Below are positions 16,319 through 24,208 of a stretch of DNA of 28,484 nt, one piece after another (the stretch's first letter is position 1; each line of letters opens with the position of its first letter). The translations under genes were made by a program, and so were the position numbers. Below the pieces are notes generated by a model, which saw only the letters and a program-made list of their open reading frames with translations, was not told the origin of the DNA and did not search any database. The DNA comes from CADEFQ01 sp035433705 (GTDB lineage Bacteria; Pseudomonadota; Gammaproteobacteria; Steroidobacterales; Steroidobacteraceae), in the NCBI GenBank assembly GCA_035433705.1, contig DAORVK010000033.1, positions 1-28,484 on the forward strand, written 5' to 3'.

Positions 16319-16425
16319 CTACCCCCTCGATGGTTCCGCACTGTGCGCCGCCAGCGTGCGCGCCTGCAATGCCCGCAGGGTCGCGAGCTCCTCGTCCCGT
16401 GGTGGATCGATCGCGCGCAACCCGA
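16319..16425 (-). other. Off-frame coding-like extension between the unknown gene and the aminotransferase
   Basis: The -1/+1-shifted frame relative to the upstream gene is open from 16480 to a TAG at 16321-16319. Beyond that gene's stop it encodes about 33 more residues (for example LRAIDPPRDEELATLRALQ) with strongly GC-rich third positions and an amphipathic-helix look. Its stop lies 7 nt before the aminotransferase ATG, a natural operon junction. This suggests that the upstream protein really ends here and that a 1-nt indel between 16480 and 16428 breaks it. Confidence 0.45.
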
Positions 16426-17103
16426 CTAGCGCGGTCGGGGCATCCGCACCGTGTCGCCGGTCGGCCGGCGGATCCCGGCCTCATGCGCCAGCTCTGGCAG
16501 GGTGCGCGGCATCGCGAGGATCGCGCGGCGCAATTCGGCGACCTGGTGTTTGAGATAGGGCAGCAGCGCGCGCAGCCACTGCGCGTCGTCGCGTTCGCCG
16601 AGCGAGACATCGCAGAAGGCGTGGAAGTACTCGCGGAAGAGATCCTCGTAGCGCGCCATGGGCTCCTGGAACGCGCCGTCGAGCATCACGACCGTGCCGA
16701 TGTGGTTCGAGCACAGGTGGCTGCAGGCCGAGCGGATGAAGTTGCCGTGCTCGGCAAGCATCGCATCGGTGTAGGCGCGCGAGCCGTGGAACAGGGCGAG
16801 CGCGCGCCGGCGCGCGCCGCCACGCAAGCGCCGGTTGGTCATGTACTCGAACAGTGACATGCGCTCGATGAGCGCGAACGAGGTCGATTTCAGGGCGAGG
16901 ATCTGCGCCGCGTCGCGGCGCGCTGCGGCGACCTTGCGCATCAGCCCGTCGTGCTCGCGTTCCCAAGCTTGCCAGGCGTCTGCATCTTCAATCAGGCGGC
17001 GCGCGAGGCGCTGCTGTTGCGGCGTGCCGAAGCGTGCGGCCGCCTCGATACGGTCTCCAGACGCACGCATCAGGCGCGCGTGATCGATCGCGAGGGCCCC
17101 CAT
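16426..17103 (-). CDS. Conserved-looking protein of unknown function
   Basis: The 225-residue cytoplasmic protein matches no family I recognise. AGGGAAG with 5-nt spacing before the ATG at 17103 supports the start. It is mostly helical and Arg-rich, with no membrane segment. A distinctive central part reads HGNFIRSACSHLCSNHIG (His, Cys, Cys, His) followed by FREYFHAFCDVSLGERDD, which could bind a metal or cofactor. It lies between the GGT-like gene (91 nt upstream) and the aminotransferase, so it probably serves the same amino-acid pathway. The final ~18 residues (GDTVRMPRPR) look non-conserved, and a shifted frame continues convincingly, suggesting a frameshift near the 3' end. Confidence 0.72.
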   Translation of the reverse strand: MGALAIDHARLMRASGDRIEAAARFGTPQQQRLARRLIEDADAWQAWEREHDGLMRKVAAARRDAAQILALKSTSFALIERMSLFEYMTNRRLRGGARRRALALFHGSRAYTDAMLAEHGNFIRSACSHLCSNHIGTVVMLDGAFQEPMARYEDLFREYFHAFCDVSLGERDDAQWLRALLPYLKHQVAELRRAILAMPRTLPELAHEAGIRRPTGDTVRMPRPR

Positions 17104-17194
17104 GACGACTTCCCTGTTCTTGGCGGCAGGGCGGGGGACTATGCGCGCTTCCGCAGTCCCGCGCCAGTGCCCGTTTTGCTGCTATGCAGCCCCC

Positions 17195-19054
17195 TCACCA
17201 GGCGATTCCATAGTCCTCGCCGTGGTTGCTCGAGCCGCCCCAGATCGTGCCGTGTTCCCGGTCGAGCCACACCGCATTGATCGGTCCGGAGGTGCGTTCG
17301 GCGAACTGCTGCGTATAGCCCATGCGTTTCAGTTCATCGCGCACCCAGGGGGGCGTCGCGTCGGCGAGCAGGATGCGCCCGGGCCGGGATTCGTGGCCGC
17401 CAAAGGAGGCGCGCATCTGGTAACTGTTGATGTTTGCGGCCTCGGTTGCCTGCTGCACGGTCATGCCGAACTCGACCATGTTGAGAAAGAACTGCAGCAG
17501 GTTCTGATCCTGCGTATCGCCGCCTTGCACCGCGAAGGCCATCAGTGGCTTGCCGTCCTGCATCGCAAGGCTCGGTGTGAGCGTCGCGCGCGGGCGCTTG
17601 CCCGGTTCAAGCACATTGAACGGATTTTCTTCGGGGTCGAGCACGAAGCTCTGCATGCGTTGCGACAGGCCGATGCCGGTGTGTCCCGCAATCACGGCCG
17701 GCACCCAGCCACCGCTCGGCGTGACCGACACAACCCAGCCCGCATTGTCCGCGGCCATCACGGAGGTCGTGCCGCTCGTGAACTCGCGCTGCAGCGCTTC
17801 GAGGCGCGCGGCCGTGGGAGGTGCCGACATGTGATCCGAAGGCACCGTGCGCCATTTCCCGAGGCTTGCAGCGTAAGGATTCACGCCACCCTGAAACGGA
17901 TAGGGGTCGCCGGGGCGGATGTCGGGGTCGTTGCGGTCGGTGCGAATGAGCTTCGCGCGCGCGCGCGCGTAGTCCTTCGACAGCAGACCCTGTACGGGTT
18001 CCACGGGCGGAAAATACGGGTCGCCGTAATAGAAGTCGCGATCGGCGAACGCGAGGCTCATCGCCTGGTACACCGTATGGATGTAGCGGGCGCTGTTGTA
18101 ACCCATGCCTTGCAGGTCGAAGTTCTCGAGGATGTTGAGGGCCTGCAGCATCGCCGGACCCTGCACCCAGGTCGTCAGCTTGTAGACCTCAACGCCCTTG
18201 TAGTTCACGTGCACGGGCTCTTCGAGCAACACCCGCCAGTTCGCGAGGTCCGCACGCGTGAAGAGGCCGCCCAGGGCGCGCGTCGCCTCGACGAGGTCGG
18301 CCGCGATGTCGCCGCGATAGAAACGGTCGTAGGCGGCGAGGATGGCGCTCTTGCGGTCCTTGCCGGCATCGAGCGCGGTGCGTTCGGCGGCCACGAGCTT
18401 GCGCAAAGTCGCTGCGAGGTCGGGCTGGCGGAAGATCTCGCCCGCCTGCGGCGCCTCGCGCGCGGCTCCGGGGTGCGGCAGCATCACGCGCTTCGAGTCA
18501 GGCCACTGCTTCAGCTGCGCTTTCGTCGCTTCGATGCGATCGGCCGTTTCGGCTTCGATCGGATAGCCGTCGGCGAGTGCGATCGCGGGCGCAAGCACCT
18601 CCGCGAGACTCAGCGTGCCGAACTCCGCGAGCATTACCATGATGCCGCCCGGAGTGCCCGGCGTGACAGCCGAGAGCGGGCCGTCCTCGGGCGGGTACTT
18701 CAGGCCCTTCTGCCGGAAGAACTCCACCGTGGCGCCGCTCGGTGCGACCCCGAGCGCGTTCACGCCGATGACCTTGCCCGTGTGCGGGTTGTAGATGAGC
18801 GCCTGGGTCTCGCCGCCCCAGGACAGCGTGTCCCACAGGGTCGAGGTCGCCGCGATCATTGCGCAGGCAGCGTCGACGGCATTGCCGCCGCGCTCGAAAA
18901 TCCTCGCACCTGCCGTTGCCGCGAGTGGCTTGCCGGTGATCGCGACCCAGTTCTGGCCGTGGAGCGGGGGCTTCTGCGTGCGCGCCTGCGAGTCGGGTGT
19001 CAGTGCGAACAGGACGAGCGCGGATGCGCAGCCAAGCAGGGTGCGTCGAAGCAT
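17195..19054 (-). CDS. Exported gamma-glutamyltransferase-family Ntn hydrolase, divergent pocket
   Basis: The 619-residue protein has a signal peptide (~1-24). It has the GGT architecture: GGNAVDAACA (56-65), TPGTPGG (131-137), the autoprocessing nucleophile Thr429 in SGTTSVMAADNAG, and PGKRPRATLTPS before the VQGGDTQD loop. It should self-cleave before Thr429 and act in the periplasm. By-eye alignment to E. coli GGT shows that the residues gripping the gamma-glutamyl alpha-carboxylate and alpha-amino groups are replaced: Arg114 by Leu101, Asp433 by a non-acidic residue, and the Ser462-Ser463 pair by Ala-Thr. It may therefore hydrolyse a different amide or acyl substrate rather than glutathione. 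It follows a lipoprotein gene by 24 nt. Confidence 0.9.
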   Translation of the reverse strand: MLRRTLLGCASALVLFALTPDSQARTQKPPLHGQNWVAITGKPLAATAGARIFERGGNAVDAACAMIAATSTLWDTLSWGGETQALIYNPHTGKVIGVNALGVAPSGATVEFFRQKGLKYPPEDGPLSAVTPGTPGGIMVMLAEFGTLSLAEVLAPAIALADGYPIEAETADRIEATKAQLKQWPDSKRVMLPHPGAAREAPQAGEIFRQPDLAATLRKLVAAERTALDAGKDRKSAILAAYDRFYRGDIAADLVEATRALGGLFTRADLANWRVLLEEPVHVNYKGVEVYKLTTWVQGPAMLQALNILENFDLQGMGYNSARYIHTVYQAMSLAFADRDFYYGDPYFPPVEPVQGLLSKDYARARAKLIRTDRNDPDIRPGDPYPFQGGVNPYAASLGKWRTVPSDHMSAPPTAARLEALQREFTSGTTSVMAADNAGWVVSVTPSGGWVPAVIAGHTGIGLSQRMQSFVLDPEENPFNVLEPGKRPRATLTPSLAMQDGKPLMAFAVQGGDTQDQNLLQFFLNMVEFGMTVQQATEAANINSYQMRASFGGHESRPGRILLADATPPWVRDELKRMGYTQQFAERTSGPINAVWLDREHGTIWGGSSNHGEDYGIAW

Positions 19055-19078
19055 CTGGAGCCTCCGGTTCCGGGGCCG

Positions 19079-20059
19079 CTACTCTAACGCCTTCTCGATT
19101 ACCGGGCGGGCTCGGCCGAATCCGGCCGCAAGGGCCTGCAGGAAAGCATTCGTATCGCCGGTTTCACGGATTTCCGTCACGATGTTGACGGGTGCGAGCC
19201 CTTCCCCCGCATCGGCGGGTGTGAGTTTGCGTCCGCTGTAGGCGGGCACCGCCGTCCAGAGGGAATCGGCCTGCGCGAGATCGGTTGCCGGCTCGTAGCG
19301 CGGCTTGCCCGGTGCGAGATCCCGCAAGAGCACGAAGAGGTTGGCGCCTTTCGCCTCGCCGGGCAATCGCAGTTGCAGCGTGAAGGCGATATCGCGCGTG
19401 GCCGCTGCACGCGGCTGCAGGGGCGCCGGATAGTGGAGGTTCAGCACCTGCGGCGCGATCGCCGCGCCATCGCGGGAAGCGCGCAGGCGAATCTCGGCAT
19501 AGAGATGCGGCAGTGCGCCTCCCGCGGCGGCCGCCGCTTGCGGCACATCGCGCGTCGCGGCCCCGAGCAGGCGGCGGCCTTCGGGCGCGCACGGCACCTC
19601 GAACGCGGGGCTCACCGCCGGCGCGGCATCGTGCGCTGCGCACCATGCGGCTGGCTGCGAGCCGGCGCCATCGGTCAGCGCAATCACGATGCATCCTGCG
19701 AGCGCCGCTGTCGGGACCCCGCTGACCGCGTCGCCCGCGAAATGACCGAAGTACAGATAACGCGCGTCGGCGCCCGACCATGCGACGCCCTCCCGATCTG
19801 CCGTGGCCGCAGCACTCAACGCGCTTGCAACCCGGTCAAGCAGCAGATCGGTCGCGGCCCCGAGTGCGGGCGCAAGGAGTCCACTCGACGGCTCTTTGGG
19901 CTCCGATGGGCAGGCCGGCAGGGTCCAGGCGTGCACGCGCAGCATGTCACGCGCGCCCGGGGCCGCCGTGGGGGCGAGTGCGGCACAGCCGGTGAGGAGC
20001 GTCCCGACCACGATCGCCAAGGCGCGCGGGCTCGAGCGCGCGCGGAAAGTGCTATCCAT
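19079..20059 (-). CDS. Hypothetical lipoprotein
   Basis: The 326-residue protein begins at the ATG at 20059 with GGGAGA 6 nt upstream; the frame is open further upstream only as a shadow of the efflux gene. The N-terminus (RALAIVVGTLLTGC) is a lipoprotein signal with lipobox LTGC (Cys25). Residue +2 is Ala, predicting outer-membrane sorting. The rest is Ala-rich, with conserved-looking parts ARYLYFGHFAGDAVSG, ALPHLYAEIRLRAS and TEIRETGDTNAFLQALA. I do not recognise a domain. It precedes the GGT-like gene by 24 nt and is probably co-transcribed, so it may present or bind that enzyme's substrate; this is inference. Confidence 0.8.
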   Translation of the reverse strand: MDSTFRARSSPRALAIVVGTLLTGCAALAPTAAPGARDMLRVHAWTLPACPSEPKEPSSGLLAPALGAATDLLLDRVASALSAAATADREGVAWSGADARYLYFGHFAGDAVSGVPTAALAGCIVIALTDGAGSQPAAWCAAHDAAPAVSPAFEVPCAPEGRRLLGAATRDVPQAAAAAGGALPHLYAEIRLRASRDGAAIAPQVLNLHYPAPLQPRAAATRDIAFTLQLRLPGEAKGANLFVLLRDLAPGKPRYEPATDLAQADSLWTAVPAYSGRKLTPADAGEGLAPVNIVTEIRETGDTNAFLQALAAGFGRARPVIEKALE

Positions 20060-20114
20060 GCCTGTCTCCCCCCGGCCGGCGGCAAGCGGCCGACATCCGC
20101 GCACTATAGCGCCG

Positions 20115-21629
20115 TCATTCGATGAAGGTGGGCTCGGGAGCCGTGTTCCTGCGCTTTGCGAACACGAGCAGCATGGGCATCGTGAGAACGCACAGCCACA
20201 GCATGAAGCGGAAGTCCTGCAGATAGGCGAGCAGTTGTGCCTGGCGCGAAATCTCGTGCTCGAGGGCCGCGATGGAGGCCGGGGCCTGCAGTGCCCATTC
20301 CGCGGGGTAGCCCGGCAGCCGCGTCGCGTCGTTGAAGGGTGAGGCGTACTGCGCGAAGGCCGCATGATTGGCCTGCGTGTTGCGCGCGAGCAGGCTCGTG
20401 ACGATCGACACGCCGACGCTGCTGCCGATATTGCGCACGAGCGTGTAGAGCGCTGTACCTTCGTTGCGCAGTTGCGGCGTCAGGTTCGAGAAGGTCATGG
20501 TCGTCAATGGCACGAAGACCAGGCCGAGGCCGAGTCCCTGCACGAACCCCGAACCGACGACCATCGCGGGCGTCGTGTCGAGGCTGAAGAGAGTCATCCA
20601 GTAAAACGAGGCACAGGTGATCAGCATTCCCGGAACGATGAGCTGCAGAGGATGCACGCGATTGCCGATCCGCCCGACCACGAGCATCGAAATCATCGTG
20701 CCGATGCCGCGGGAGGCGAGCAGCACGCCCACGTCGCGCACGGGGTAGCCGAGCAGGGTCTGCAGGTAAGGAGGCAGCAGCGTCACGGCTGCGAGCAGGG
20801 TAATGCCGACGATGAACGCGAATGAGGTTCCGGCGACGAAGTTGCGGTCGCGAAAGAGCGCCGGCTCGAGAAAGGGCGCCGGGTGCGTGAACATGTGCAC
20901 GATGAACATGTAGCAGCACACGCCCGCGATCAGCGCTTCGAGGATGATCTCCGGCGAGGCGAACCAGTCGAGCGTCTGGCCGCGATCGAGACACAGTTGC
21001 AGCGCGCCGATGCCGATGGCGAGCAGGCCGTAGCCGAAGAGATCGAGCCGACGTTCGCGATCCACCGGCGTCTCGGGCAGGAACACGGTCACCGCGAGCC
21101 ACGCGAGCAGGCCGATGGGGGCGTTGATGTAGAACACCCAGCGCCAGCTGTGGTACTCGGTCAGGAAGCCGCCGAGTGTGGGGCCGATGATCGGGCCCAC
21201 GATGACCCCGACGCCCCACCAGGACATCGCCGACGTGTGGCGCTCGCGTGGCCAGGTATCGAGCAGCACCGCCTGCGACAGCGGCACGAACACGGCTCCG
21301 AACATGCCCTGCAGCAGGCGCGCTGCGACGATCTCCTGCAGCGTCTGCGCGGCACCGCAAAGCGCCGAGGCGATCGTGAAGCCGATGATGGCCGTGATGA
21401 ACAGGCGCTTGCGGCCGAAGCGGGCGGCGCAGAAGCCGACGAGCGGCGTGCAGATCGCCGCGGCGACGATATAGGAGGTGAGCACCCAGGCAATCTGGTC
21501 GATCGACGCCGACAACGCGCCCTGCATGTGTGGCAGCGCGACGTTGGCGATCGTCATGTCGATCGTCTGCATGACGGTTGCGATCATGACCGCGACCGTC
21601 ACCCAGCCACGATGTACCTGACGGGTCAC
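20115..21629 (-). CDS. DHA2-family MFS drug efflux transporter (EmrB-like)
   Basis: The 504-residue membrane protein has about 14 transmembrane segments. TM1 reads VMQTIDMTIANVALPHM, with the DHA2 motif D1 (LDxTIVNVALP) changed at the first position to ID. Loop 2-3 carries GFCAARFGRKRLF (motif A) and TM5 carries VGPIIGPTLGGFL (motif C of drug exporters). It starts with GTG in a 4-nt GTGA overlap with the EmrA-like gene. With EmrA and an outer-membrane channel encoded elsewhere it would form a tripartite pump expelling hydrophobic toxins. The MarR gene at the head of the operon is the likely repressor. Confidence 0.94.
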   Translation of the reverse strand: MTRQVHRGWVTVAVMIATVMQTIDMTIANVALPHMQGALSASIDQIAWVLTSYIVAAAICTPLVGFCAARFGRKRLFITAIIGFTIASALCGAAQTLQEIVAARLLQGMFGAVFVPLSQAVLLDTWPRERHTSAMSWWGVGVIVGPIIGPTLGGFLTEYHSWRWVFYINAPIGLLAWLAVTVFLPETPVDRERRLDLFGYGLLAIGIGALQLCLDRGQTLDWFASPEIILEALIAGVCCYMFIVHMFTHPAPFLEPALFRDRNFVAGTSFAFIVGITLLAAVTLLPPYLQTLLGYPVRDVGVLLASRGIGTMISMLVVGRIGNRVHPLQLIVPGMLITCASFYWMTLFSLDTTPAMVVGSGFVQGLGLGLVFVPLTTMTFSNLTPQLRNEGTALYTLVRNIGSSVGVSIVTSLLARNTQANHAAFAQYASPFNDATRLPGYPAEWALQAPASIAALEHEISRQAQLLAYLQDFRFMLWLCVLTMPMLLVFAKRRNTAPEPTFIE

Positions 21630-22624
21630 CGACGGCCGGTATCGATCTTCACCCAGGCCGACAGGCCCGCCCGCAGGCCGGGCGTGCCCTCATCGGGCAG
21701 GAGTTCGATGCGCACCGGGATGCGCTGCGTGATCTTGATCCAGTTGCCGGTGGCGTTCTGCGGTGGAATCACCGCGAACTCCGCGCCGGTTGCGGGGCTG
21801 ATGCTGTCAACGACGGCGCGCCAGCTCCTGCCGGGGTAAATGTCGAAACGCACCTCCACCGACTGGCCCGCGTGCACGTGCGTCAGGTCTTTCTCCGTGA
21901 AGTTCGCCTCGATCCACGGTGGCTGCCCGCCCACGAGCGCGAGCGCGGCCGTGCCCGGTGCGAGATAGGCGCCGACCTTCGGCAGTTTGCTGACCACCCC
22001 TGCGAAGGGTGCGTAGACGGTCGTGCGCGCCAGATCGAGCTTCGCCTGGGCGAGCGCGGCCGCGGCCGCGAGGTACTCCGGGTGCTGTTCGACAGGCAGG
22101 TCGACGCTGCCGTCAAGTGTCGCACTGATGCGTGCGAGATCGTGCTCGAGGGCGATGGTCTGCTGATGCGCGAGATCCACCTGCTCCTGCGCCTCGTCGA
22201 GACTGATCGCGGAGACATACCCCTTGGTCGCGAGATCTGCCCGGCGGCGGTATTCTTTCCCGGCGAACCGCTCGCGTGTCGTCGCGAGCGCGATCTGCGC
22301 CTGCTGCTCGCGGTAGCTCGCCTTGAGCGCCCTGACGTCGGTGCGTGCGCGAGCGAGGTCGGCCGTGGCCTTCGCGAGAGCCACTTCGTAGGGGGCCCGG
22401 TCGAGCGTGAAGAGCGGGTCGCCGGTGGCGACGCGCTGATTCTCCTTCACATGCACCTCGCGCACCGTGCCGGCGACATCGACGCTGACCGGCAGCTTGT
22501 CGATCTTCACGTAGGCATCGTCGGTGTCCACGTAGCGACCCCCGGTGATCCAGACCGTGGCGGCGGCCGCGAAGATCACGAGTGGTACGCCGTAGAGCAG
22601 CGCGGGGCGCAGCCAGCGCTTCAT
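21626..22624 (-). CDS. EmrA-like periplasmic adaptor (HlyD/MFP family)
   Basis: The 332-residue protein has an N-terminal membrane anchor (residues ~7-28). A lipoyl/barrel-sandwich half (VDVAGTVREVHVKENQRVATGD), a long alpha-helical hairpin (~90-190), and the second half (TTVYAPFAGVVSKLPKVGAYL) with a C-terminal beta barrel including IPPQNATGNWIKITQRIPVRI follow; that last stretch is typical of EmrA. The start overlaps the MarR stop by ATGA and its stop overlaps the EmrB start by GTGA, so the three are tightly coupled. It bridges the inner-membrane EmrB to the outer-membrane channel. The frame is open upstream only as a shadow of marR. Confidence 0.94.
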   Translation of the reverse strand: MKRWLRPALLYGVPLVIFAAAATVWITGGRYVDTDDAYVKIDKLPVSVDVAGTVREVHVKENQRVATGDPLFTLDRAPYEVALAKATADLARARTDVRALKASYREQQAQIALATTRERFAGKEYRRRADLATKGYVSAISLDEAQEQVDLAHQQTIALEHDLARISATLDGSVDLPVEQHPEYLAAAAALAQAKLDLARTTVYAPFAGVVSKLPKVGAYLAPGTAALALVGGQPPWIEANFTEKDLTHVHAGQSVEVRFDIYPGRSWRAVVDSISPATGAEFAVIPPQNATGNWIKITQRIPVRIELLPDEGTPGLRAGLSAWVKIDTGRR

Positions 22625-23055
22625 GGTGTGCCCTTCGCGAGGTTCCGCTTGATGACGCGCAGCCCCCGCTGCAGCGCATCGCGCTCGGCGCGCGCGAGGC
22701 CGCGCAGGGCGATGGCGCGCACCTCCTTCGCGGTGCGGCCGATGAGAGCCAGCGCCGGCTTCGCGGCGGGCGTGGTGTAGAGGCGAAAGGCCCGCCGATC
22801 TCCGGGATCGCGGCGGCGTTCGATGTGCCCGGCCTTCGCCAGCCGATCGAGCAGGCGCACCAGCGTCATGGGCGCGATCTCGAGAACCTGCGCGAGTTCG
22901 ACCTGGCGCAGCCCGGGCTCCTGCGCGAGGCGCCACAGGGTCTTGGCGCGGGCGAGCGTGATGCCGTGCTGGCGCAGGCGGCGGTTGAATTCGGCGCGCA
23001 TCAGGCGAACCGTGTCGCTCAGCAGGAAACCGATCGATTCTTCAGGGCGGGACAT
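22621..23055 (-). CDS. MarR-family transcriptional regulator of the efflux operon
   Basis: The 144-residue protein has the winged-helix MarR fold. The recognition part is LRQVELAQVLEIAPMTLVRL and the wing is RRRDPGDRRAFRLYTTPA, containing the conserved D-x-R-x-x DNA-backbone contact. It should be a dimeric repressor released by small phenolic or lipophilic ligands. It is the first gene of the marR-emrA-emrB operon. No Shine-Dalgarno is visible before its ATG at 23055. A perfect palindrome overlapping a TATAAT lies 16-34 nt upstream of the start, the classical set-up for autorepression. Confidence 0.93.
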   Translation of the reverse strand: MSRPEESIGFLLSDTVRLMRAEFNRRLRQHGITLARAKTLWRLAQEPGLRQVELAQVLEIAPMTLVRLLDRLAKAGHIERRRDPGDRRAFRLYTTPAAKPALALIGRTAKEVRAIALRGLARAERDALQRGLRVIKRNLAKGTP

Positions 23056-23070
23056 GCTAAGTAGTGCAAC

Positions 23071-23091
23071 TAATAAGCAGGGCTTATTATA
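23071..23091 (-). promoter_or_regulatory. MarR operator palindrome over the efflux operon promoter
   Basis: TAATAAGC (23071-23078), AGG spacer, GCTTATTA (23082-23089): a perfect 8-bp inverted repeat. On the minus strand a consensus TATAAT lies at 23091-23086, overlapping the right arm, and TTGACC (23102-23097) could be a -35 for a second -10 inside the palindrome. A smaller dyad TAGT-GCA-ACTA lies at 23062-23072. Binding of the MarR dimer here would block transcription of its own operon. Confidence 0.75.
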
Positions 23092-23131
23092 TGCCCGGTC
23101 AAGCAGTGCCGCCAGCGCCAGGGCCGGCGGC

Positions 23132-23141
23132 GGGGGGGGGG
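23132..23141 (+). repeat. G10 homopolymer in the marR-cysB intergenic region
   Basis: A run of ten G lies between the marR promoter and the cysB stop codon (which ends at 23163). It is outside coding sequence, in a very GC-rich stretch without a T-run terminator for the cysB transcript. Such runs are prone to slippage and sequencing error. Confidence 0.8.
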
Positions 23142-23162
23142 CGCCCGAGCGGCCCCAGGGCC

Positions 23163-24137
23163 TTACCGCATTGGCAGCTCGACCCCGGCGAAGAAGCGCG
23201 CGACTTCCCCCGGCGTCGGCAGTTCCCGCGCGCGGTCCACGCTCCGGCGGTCGAGGTGGCTGCCGAGCGCCTGCAGGAACTCGTACATGTACTTGCGCAA
23301 CAGCGTGCCGCGCCGGAATCCCACCCAGGTGGTGTGGACAGGGAAAATGTGCGATGCGTCGAGCGCCACGAGGTCACGGTCCGCGTCCGGCTCGATCGCG
23401 ACGGTCGCGACGATGCCGACACCCATGCCGAGCCGCACATAAGTCTTGATGACGTCGGCGTCCCGTGCCGTGAGCGCGACGTTTGGCTCGAGGCCGGCCG
23501 CGGCGAAGATCTGGCTGAGCGAGGAGGGACCGGTGAAGCTGAACGAATAGGTGATGATCGGGTGGCGCGCCAGCGCCTTCAGCGTCAACTTCTTCTCGCG
23601 CGTGAGCGGATGCCCCTGTGGCACCGCGACCGTGCGGTGCCAGCGATAGAGCGGCAGCAGCGTCGTGTCGGGAAACAGCTCGTGCGAACCGGTGGCGATC
23701 GCGAAGTCGATCTGGTCGCGCTCCATCAAGGTCGCGATCTGCTCGGAAGTGCCCTGGTGCAGATGCAATTGCACGCCGGGATAGCGTTCCCGGAAGCTGC
23801 GAATCACCTCGGGAAGCACATAGCGGGCCTGCGTGTGGGTCGTGCCGATCGACAACGTGCCGCCCGCCTCATTGCGCAGATCCTCGGACAGCCGCTTGAT
23901 CGACTTGATCTCGCCGAGGATGCGCTGCGCGTGCGCGACGACCTGCTCGCCGATGGGCGTGAGGCGGGTGAGCGAGCGGCCCTCGCGCATGAAGAGATGG
24001 AAGCCGAGCTCGTCCTCGAGCAGCTTCAGCTGCTTGCTGACACCGGGTTGTGAAGTGTGCAGGCGCTGCGCCGCCGCGGTGATGTTGAGGCCGTTCTCGA
24101 CGACGGCCAGCAGGTAGCGGAACTGATGCAGCTTCAT
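23163..24137 (-). CDS. cysB: CysB-like LysR-family regulator
   Basis: The 324-residue protein is the same length as E. coli CysB. The N-terminal winged HTH reads MKLHQFRYLLAVVENGLNIT and TSQPGVSKQLKLLEDELG. The ligand-domain hallmark IGTTHTQARYVLP places Thr100 and Thr102 where E. coli CysB binds sulfate/N-acetylserine. It should activate sulfur-assimilation genes during sulfur limitation. No cys genes are nearby in this window. No Shine-Dalgarno precedes the ATG at 24137; TTAAAC 7 nt upstream could be a -10 giving a leaderless message. CysB and the close paralogue Cbl are hard to separate by eye, but the genome context leaves CysB more likely. Confidence 0.88.
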   Translation of the reverse strand: MKLHQFRYLLAVVENGLNITAAAQRLHTSQPGVSKQLKLLEDELGFHLFMREGRSLTRLTPIGEQVVAHAQRILGEIKSIKRLSEDLRNEAGGTLSIGTTHTQARYVLPEVIRSFRERYPGVQLHLHQGTSEQIATLMERDQIDFAIATGSHELFPDTTLLPLYRWHRTVAVPQGHPLTREKKLTLKALARHPIITYSFSFTGPSSLSQIFAAAGLEPNVALTARDADVIKTYVRLGMGVGIVATVAIEPDADRDLVALDASHIFPVHTTWVGFRRGTLLRKYMYEFLQALGSHLDRRSVDRARELPTPGEVARFFAGVELPMR

Positions 24138-24168
24138 GGCGCAAGTTTAAGGGATGCGCGCGCGACCC

Positions 24169-24208
24169 AAGAAAAAGGCCCGCGACTCCCGTCGCGGGCC
24201 TTTTTCTT
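24169..24208. terminator. Perfect 18-bp hairpin, bidirectional intrinsic terminator
   Basis: AAGAAAAAGGCCCGCGAC (24169-24186) pairs perfectly with 24191-24208 around the loop TCCC. Both strands end in a T-rich tract after a GC stem, so it can terminate in either direction. Unusually it lies between two divergent genes, 32 nt upstream of cysB and ~175 nt upstream of the CtlX-like gene. It therefore ends no annotated gene; it may insulate the promoters, attenuate cysB, or end a small RNA. Confidence 0.85.

Noticed and set aside
14863..16857. 664-codon plus-strand frame opposite the aminotransferase
   Set aside because: Shadow of a PLP enzyme with all motifs on the minus strand.
17954..17967. 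(CG)7 alternating tract, possible Z-DNA
   Set aside because: It encodes the Arg-Ala run of the GGT-family protein (ARARAK region); codon bias alone explains it.
17102..19087. 661-codon plus-strand frame opposite the GGT-family gene
   Set aside because: Shadow frame; the minus strand encodes an unmistakable GGT-family protein with signal peptide.
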